Source: Zygnema cylindricum (lineage: Eukaryota; Streptophyta; Zygnematophyceae; Zygnematales; Zygnemataceae). From it: DNA of 36,052 nucleotides. The notes under the pieces were generated by a model. That model saw only the letters and a list, made by a program, of their open reading frames with translations, was not told the DNA's origin and searched no databases. Every line of letters begins with the position of its first letter. The first letter of the stretch is position 1. The DNA is taken from assembly GCA_037447655.1 (NCBI GenBank), contig JBBHKE010002152.1, forward strand, positions 1 to 36,052, read 5' to 3'. This document shows positions 30,590 through 36,052 of this stretch, piece by piece. The position numbers and the translations under genes were made by a program.

Positions 30590-33560
30590 AGACAGCTAGA
30601 CTATTGTCACACTAAAGAGAGGGAGAGGAAAAAGGGAGAGTGAGTGAGCAAAAGGAGAGAGTTTCAAAAAAATAAAGAGTTGTCACATTGAAGGGAGGAA
30701 AAGGGAAAAGGAGAGAGAGAGCGAGCAGAAGGAGAGAGTTTCAAAAAAATGAACAGTTGTCACACTCAAGGGGGAAACAGGGAAGGGAGAGTGAGTGAGC
30801 AAAAGGAGAGAGTTTCAAAAAAATAAAGAGTTGTCACATTAAAGGGAGGAAAAGGGAAAAGGAGAGAGAGAGCGAGCAGAAGGAGAGAGTTTCAAAAAAA
30901 TGAACAGTTGTCACACTCAAGGGGGAAACTGGGAAAGGGGGAGAGGGAAACGGAGAGAGAGAGCAAGCAAAGGGAGAGTTTTTCAGAAAAATGAATAGTT
31001 GTCACACTCAAGGGAGGAAAAAAGAAAGAGGGAGATGGAAAGGGAGAGAGAGAGGGAGCAGAGGAAGAGTGTTTCAGAAAAATGAACAGTTGTCACACTC
31101 AAAGGGGGAACAAGGAAAGGGGGAGAGGGAAAGGGAGGGAGAGAGCAATCAGAGGGAGAGAGTTTCAAAAAAATGAACAGTTGTCATACTCAAGGGGAAA
31201 CAGGGAAAGGGGGAGAGGAAAAGGGAGAGAGAGAGCAAGCAAAGGGAGAGTTTTTCAAAAAACTGAACAGTTGTCACACTCAAGGGAGGAAAAGGGAAAG
31301 GGGGAGAGGGAAAAGGAGAGAGAGAGGGGGTAGAGGGAGAGAGTTTCAAAAAAATGAACAGTTGTCACACTCAAGGGGGGAACAAGGAAAGGGGGAGAGG
31401 GAAAAGAAGGGAGAGAGCAAGCAAAGGGAGAGAGTTTCAAAAAAATGAACAGTTGTCACACTCAAGGGGGAAACAGGGAAAGGGGGAGAGGAAAAGGGAG
31501 AGAGAGAGCAAGCAAAGGGAGAGAGTTTCAAAAAAATGAACTGTTGTCACACTAAAGGGGGGAACAAAGTAAAAGGGAGAGGAAAAGGGCGAGAGAGAGC
31601 AAGCTGAGGGAGAGAGTTTCAGAAAAATGAGCAATTGTCAAACTTAAGGGAGGAACAGGGAAAGGGGGAGAGGAAAAGGGAAAGAGAGAGTAAGCAAAGG
31701 GAGAGTATTTCAGAAAAATGAACAGTTGTCACACTCAAAGGAGGAAAAAGGAAAGGGGGAGAGGGAAAAGGGGGAGAGAGAGCGAGCAAAGGGAGAGAGT
31801 TTCAAAAAAATGAACAGTTGTCACAATCAAGGGGGAAACAAAGAAAGGGGGAGAGGGAAAAAGAGAGAGAGAGCAAGCAAATGGAGAGTTTTTCAGAAAA
31901 ATGAACAGTTGTCACACTCAAGGGAGGAAAAGGGAAAGGGGGAGAGGGAAAGGGAGAGAGAGAGGGAGCAAAGGGAGAGAGTTTCAGAAAAATGAACAGT
32001 TGTCACACTCAAGGGGGAACAGGGAAAGGGGGAGAGGGAAAGGGAGAGAGAGAGCAATCAGAGGCAGAGAGTTTCAAAAAAATAAACCGTTGTCACACTC
32101 AAGGGGGAAACAGGGAAAGGGGGATAGGAAAAGGGAGAGAGAAAGCAAGCAAAGGGAGAGTTTTTCAGAAAAATGAACAGTTGTCACACTCAAGGGAGGA
32201 AAAAGGAAAGGGGGAGAGGGAAAGGGAGAGAGAGAGGGAGCAAAGGGAGAGAGTTTCAAAAAAATGAACAGTTGTCACACTCAAGAGGGGAACAGGAAAA
32301 GGGGGAGAGGGAAAAGGAGGGAGAGAGCAAGCAGAGGGAGAGAGTTTCAAAAAATGAACAGTTGTCACACAAAGGGGAAATAGGGAAAGGGGGAGAGGGA
32401 AAGGGAGAGAGAGAGCAAACAAAAGGAGAGTTTTTCAGAAAAATGAACAGTTGTCACACTCAAGGGAGGAAAAGGGAATGGGGGAGAGGGAAAGGGAGAG
32501 AGAGAGGGAGCAGAGGGAGAGAGTTTCAAAAAAAATAAACACTTGTCACACTCAAGGGGGGAACAAAGAAAAAGGGAGAGGGAAAGGGAGAGAGAGAGCA
32601 AGCTGAGGGAGAGAGTTTCAAAAAAATGAGCAATTGTCACACTTAAGGGAGGAACAGGGAAAGGGGGAGAGGGAAAGGGAGAGAGAGAGTAAGCAAAGGG
32701 AGAGTTTTTCAGAAAATGAACAGTTGTCACACTCAAAGGAGGAAAAAGGAAAGGGGGAGAGGGAAAGGGGGAGAGAGAGCGAGCAAAGGGAGAGAGTTTC
32801 AAAAAATTCAACAATTGTCACACTCAAAGGGGGAACAGGGAAAGGGGGAGAGGGAAAGGGAGGGAGAGAGCAAGCAGAGGGAGAGAGTTTCAAAAAAATG
32901 AACAATTGTCTCACTCAGGGAGAGAGGGAAAGGGAGAGAGAGAGCAAGCTGAGGGAGAGAGTTTCAGAAAAATGAGCAATTGTCACACTTAAGGGAGGAA
33001 CAGGGAAAGGGAGAGAGAGAGGGAGCAGAGGGAGAGTGGGAGCAGAGGGAGAGTTTTTCAGAAAAATAAACAGTTGTCACACTCAAGGGAGGAACAATGA
33101 AAAAGGGAGAGGGAAAAGGAGAGAGAGAGAGCGAGCAAAAGGAGAGAGTTTCAGAAAAATGAGCAATTGTCACACTTAAGGGAGGAAAAGGGAAAGGGGG
33201 AGAGGGAAAGGGATTGAGAGAGCGAGCAGAGGGAGAGAGTTTAAGAAAAATGAACAGTTGTCACACTCAAGGGGGGAACAGGGAAATAGGGAGAGGGAAA
33301 GGGAGAGAGAGAGCAAGCAGAGGGAGAGAGTTTTAGAAAAATGAATAGTTGTCACACTCAAAGAAGGAACATGGAAAGGGGGAGAGGAAAAGGGAGAGAG
33401 AGAGCAAGCAAAGGGAGAGAGTTTCAGAAAAATGAACAGTTGTCACACTCAAAGGAGGAACAGGGAAAGGGGGAGAGGGAAATGGAGAGAGAGAGCGAGT
33501 TGAGGGAGAGAGTTTCAGAAAAATGAACAGTTGTCACATTCAAGGGAGGGGAGAAGAAAG
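30590..33560. repeat. 91-bp purine-rich satellite, ~32 copies
   Basis: Units of about 91 bp (some 75-95) carry GTTTCAGAAAAATGAACAGT, TGTCACACTCAAG and a GGGAAAGGGGGAGAGGGAAA block ending in GAGAGAGAGCAAGCA. Because 91 is one more than a multiple of three, the frame rotates with each unit, so the long frames on both strands are by-products. Each unit has one non-purine block, TTGTCACACT. Copies near the right edge decay into plain purine-rich sequence to about 33790. Confidence 0.92.
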
Positions 33561-33820
33561 GAGAGAGGGAAAGGGAGAGGAAAAGGGTCGAATAGAAGAA
33601 GAGGGAGAGGAAAGGGAGACACGGACAAGAGCCTATTTGCAACAGTTATCAAAGTGAAGAGAGGGAGAGGGAAAGTAGAGAGGGAGAGAGAAAGGGCGAG
33701 AGGAACAAAAGCCTTTTCAAGATAGTCGTTGGAGGGAAGAGGGCGGAGGGAGAGAGAGAGAGAGCAAAAGAGAGCGAAAGAGAGAGAAAAGAGCGAATAA
33801 TTGCAATATATACTATTTTG

Positions 33821-33963
33821 GTCCTACACCGTACACCTATACTATGTCGGTCTTATGCTATTGGTCCTAAGAAGTACACCGGACACCTGTACTATGTCGG
33901 TCTTACACTATTAGTCCTAAGAAGTACATGGTACACCTATATTATGTCGGTCTTATGTTATTG
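33821..33963. repeat. Three tandem copies of a 43-50-bp unit
   Basis: GTCCTA...GTACACC...TATGTCGGTCTTA repeats from 33821, 33864 and 33914. The first unit is 7 bp shorter. Confidence 0.85.
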
Positions 33964-34590
33964 GTCACGGAAAGTATAGTACTATTCCTTTGTGCGTAAG
34001 TCCCGCGCATTCCGTACTATATTCCCGTATTGATATTTCAAGGGTACGGATTTATACCATTTCTTGGATAAATTTCATTTCGTAAGTTTTCATTTGTAAA
34101 GCGTACGGTTTACTACAATTTACTGGATAAATTATGTTCTATTCATTTTCATGGTGAAGCGTACGACGTATGTACAAGCGGAAGGATAGATTTTAAATTC
34201 GCTTCAATTTCATTTTTTTATGGTCAAACATACATACTGAATCTTGCAACTTTTTGGCCCCCCGGGTGCCGAAGACGTCCGCGACGGCCCGTTTAGGGTT
34301 TATTTTTTCTGTTTTTGTTTTTTTTTTATTAAAAAAACAAACCAAAACCCTAAACCCTATTTCTGGTACCCGATCTCAAGAGGTGCAGAATGTCGACGCG
34401 AGGTGCCGCGAGGTGCCGAAGGTCCCACACTTGTATGGGGGCTTGTTCGATACCCATACTGTACTTACCTGAATCTTGTACTTCGGTCAGGATTTTTTTT
34501 CTGGCCAAAAGTAGCAGAATAGTGTTTACAAGACCTTTTGACATGTGGACTAGAATCAGCCACACTCCATTGCACTAAATTTATATTATT
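33964..34590. other. Non-coding stretch with inverted telomere-like words
   Basis: GTTTAGGGTTTAT (34291) and AACCCTAAACCCTAT (34346) face each other across a T-rich then A-rich spacer. CGAGGTGCCG is repeated near 34400. No gene recognised. Confidence 0.5.
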
Positions 34591-34599
34591 ACAACTAAT

Positions 34600-35289
34600 T
34601 TCTCATCAACATTAATAAAATCCTTAGCGCTGTGGCGGTGTAGTGTTGTGTTCCAATTGAATTCCAAGTCGATATAGTGTGATTTCCGTAACTGTCAGTA
34701 ATTCACCGACTATGATACCGAAATCTATGCGTCTGTATTTACAGACAGGAAACAAATCTCGCGAAGTCCTCACCGAATGAATCGCGGTTCTGCGTGCACA
34801 AGATTTACGTCAAAGGTACAAAGTCAAACATTGGAACAATCACATTGCGACGGTACGGTACAGTGCAGCATGTCGTGCTACGAAACAAGTGCTGCATGTC
34901 GTGCTACGAAACAATTGCGGCCTCAGCGACGTGGAAATAAAACATTTGAAGAGGCTATTGGCGGTACAAAGCCTCGATGTTGATGTGTCGAAACCGTTTG
35001 CGTTACGATAAAATAGACGACACGTAGGGAATCGAGAAAAGACAGTTTGATTGTCCGCTAATCCTGCTTGATACCCAACACTCGTAATTATGACACCAAA
35101 CAACATTCCCGTAGAGTAATCGCAAAACTAGAATATCGTGAATCGTACAGATTGTACATTTGACACAAGTATTTGTCTCATTTCGGTTTGCAAAAAAACG
35201 TACGGTACATTTAGGGCAAATCGCGTCAATGTTAACACACCCGTAGCCCTGATGTTTATGGGTAGGGGTACACTGTCCAAAGTTATCTG
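34600..35289. repeat. Dispersed ~650-bp repeat, copy 2 (carries a Cys-rich exon)
   Basis: Matches 16435-17058 in the same orientation, with some small insertions. One is a near-perfect internal duplication of GCATGTCGTGCTACGAAACAA near 34868 and 34894. Similarity stops right after CAG on the minus strand. Confidence 0.88.
35003..35286 (-). CDS. Cysteine-rich exon, copy 2 (open)
   Basis: After acceptor TTTATCAG the minus strand reads NFGQCTPTHKHQGYGC, then AICPKCTVRFFANRNETNTC, VKCTICTIHDILVLRLLYGN, VVWCHNYECWVSS, and ends at TAA 35003-35005 after 93 codons. Cysteines and histidines are spaced as Cys, three His or Cys, CPKC, C..CTIC, CH...EC, suggesting one or two zinc-binding sites. The reading phase at the acceptor equals that of copy 1. 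No family is recognised. Coding status is supported by frame conservation between copies but not by a start codon. Confidence 0.5.
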
Positions 35290-35499
35290 ATAAATGTAGA
35301 AATTAATGGCTTTTAAAGTATTTTCTAGGTCTGAATATAAATAAGAAAGTAGCCGAGGCAGTCTACCTCTAACTTCTCTCTCCAACTCTCAAACTTGTCG
35401 CAGTCACTGAGAAATTGGAGAGGAAGCTAGAGCCATGGCTACCTAGGCTATCCTGAGGTTTTACGGGAAATATATATTAGGGGTTTATTAAGTAAAAAG

Positions 35500-35590
35500 A
35501 TATGCGGCAGCCACAAGATTTGAACCTGGTAATTGCCGGACGGCAAGCTGCCGGTAGACGGTAACCTTAGCCGTTAAGTCTTAAAGTAGT
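35500..35590 (-). other. tRNA-like segment, possible SINE head
   Basis: On the minus strand TAACGGCTAAGG (35565-35576) resembles a pol III A box, and GGTTCAAATC (35517-35526) a B box, about 50 bp apart. CGGCAGCTTGCCG between them can form a 5-bp stem. A full tRNA cloverleaf is not evident, so a tRNA-derived SINE or tRNA relic is more likely than a working tRNA gene. Confidence 0.4.
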
Positions 35591-35735
35591 GTTAAGTACT
35601 ATATGTTGTTCTTTGGTCTAAAATAGACCGCAGAAGCCACCCAAACTATCATGCATAAAGCTAAGCAAAAATAGGTCGACGAACAATCATTTGAAATGCA
35701 TCCTCCATATGCGTACACGGACGCAACAAACAACA

Positions 35736-35830
35736 TTTAGGGTTTCATGAAATAATCAACATAAATAAACCCTATGACATCATCTAAGGTTTGATGGAAT
35801 AATCGACATAAACAAACCCTAGGACAAATG
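35736..35830. repeat. Two copies of a 47-bp unit with AGGGTTT/AAACCCT ends
   Basis: GGGTTTCATGAAATAATCAA starts one copy and AGGTTTGATGGAATAATCGA the next, 47 bp later. Each ends AAACCCTAKGACA. Within a copy the ends are short inverted repeats. Confidence 0.75.
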
Positions 35831-36052
35831 CATAAACAATGCATATCAAACATATATAAAATAACATAAATAAATAATAAAACAAATGCATCACACATAA
35901 ACAAGAGTATAATCAAAGTATAATCAAATAATCATTATATCATTCAAAGTGCATGACCTAATCGACAACCCTAAAATACTACATCTTTGGTCCCCACTTT
36001 ACTAACCAGCATTGATGATTAATTCCTAACAAAGCTCATTCCTATATATACA
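35831..36052. other. Non-coding AT-rich end of window
   Basis: Simple A-rich sequence; nothing recognised. Confidence 0.5.

Noticed and set aside
30983-33725. Overlapping frames on both strands with GKGEREKERE or FPLPSPPFS patterns
   Set aside because: By-products of the 91-bp satellite, whose unit rotates frame every copy.
34291-35830. A true telomere or interstitial telomeric array
   Set aside because: Only one or two repeat units at each place, not a tandem run.
16018-36052. A 3' LTR for the gypsy element
   Set aside because: I looked for TGTAACAGGGTTACA and the LTR end in the rest of the window and saw no match.

Overview
This is repeat-dominated, AT-rich nuclear DNA from a eukaryote with spliceosomal introns, and I find no complete, intact host gene. 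The LTR retrotransposon has a primer-binding site matching the plant-type initiator Met-tRNA 3' end (TGGTATCAGAGCCA). There are short TTTAGGG/CCCTAAA-type runs and a plant-like mixture of Ty3/gypsy, DDE (pogo/Tc5-like) and PIF/Harbinger-like elements. Together these suggest a green-lineage genome, perhaps a large-genome streptophyte alga. The organism assignment is inference.

Layout. 1-4460: small tandem duplications and TA-flanked MITEs. One MITE (2854-3739) carries a nested 666-bp TAA-flanked insertion. 5286-5975: a polypyrimidine tract. 6599-7308: five 142-bp tandem repeats full of AGCGACGA/TCGTCGCT palindromes, which recur at 7525-7559, 9787-9906 and 11486-11605 around a minus-strand DDE transposase gene. 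That gene has exons 9230-9709, 8799-9050 and 7994-8604, plus a probable earlier exon at 11679-11801. It lacks its third catalytic acid and has an early stop. 11802-16017: a Ty3/gypsy element with 5' LTR, PBS, gag, protease, RT-RNase H and part of integrase. It is inactivated by frameshifts and stops, has no 3' LTR, and appears to have landed inside the transposase exon. 16018-16422 is a truncated copy of the element found complete at 18744-19524 (TTA target duplications). 19824-20040 is a 217-bp MITE, the same length as the 2854 MITE once its insertion is removed.

21300-27790 holds about 23 copies of a module that on the minus strand looks like a ~73-nt exon, with a T-rich tract plus CAG before it and GTAAGT after it. 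The modules form groups with longer exons and two kinds of spacer. 28261-28618 is the last exon of an unidentified minus-strand gene with its own AATAAA. 30590-33560 is a 91-bp purine-rich satellite. A cysteine-rich exon (CPKC...CTIC) occurs twice, at 16865-17055 and 35003-35286, inside a dispersed ~650-bp repeat. A tRNA-like A-box/B-box pair lies near 35517-35576.

The window reads as layered transposon insertions plus tandem expansions. The two items with most potential novelty are the splice-site-flanked exon array and the repeated cysteine-rich exon.
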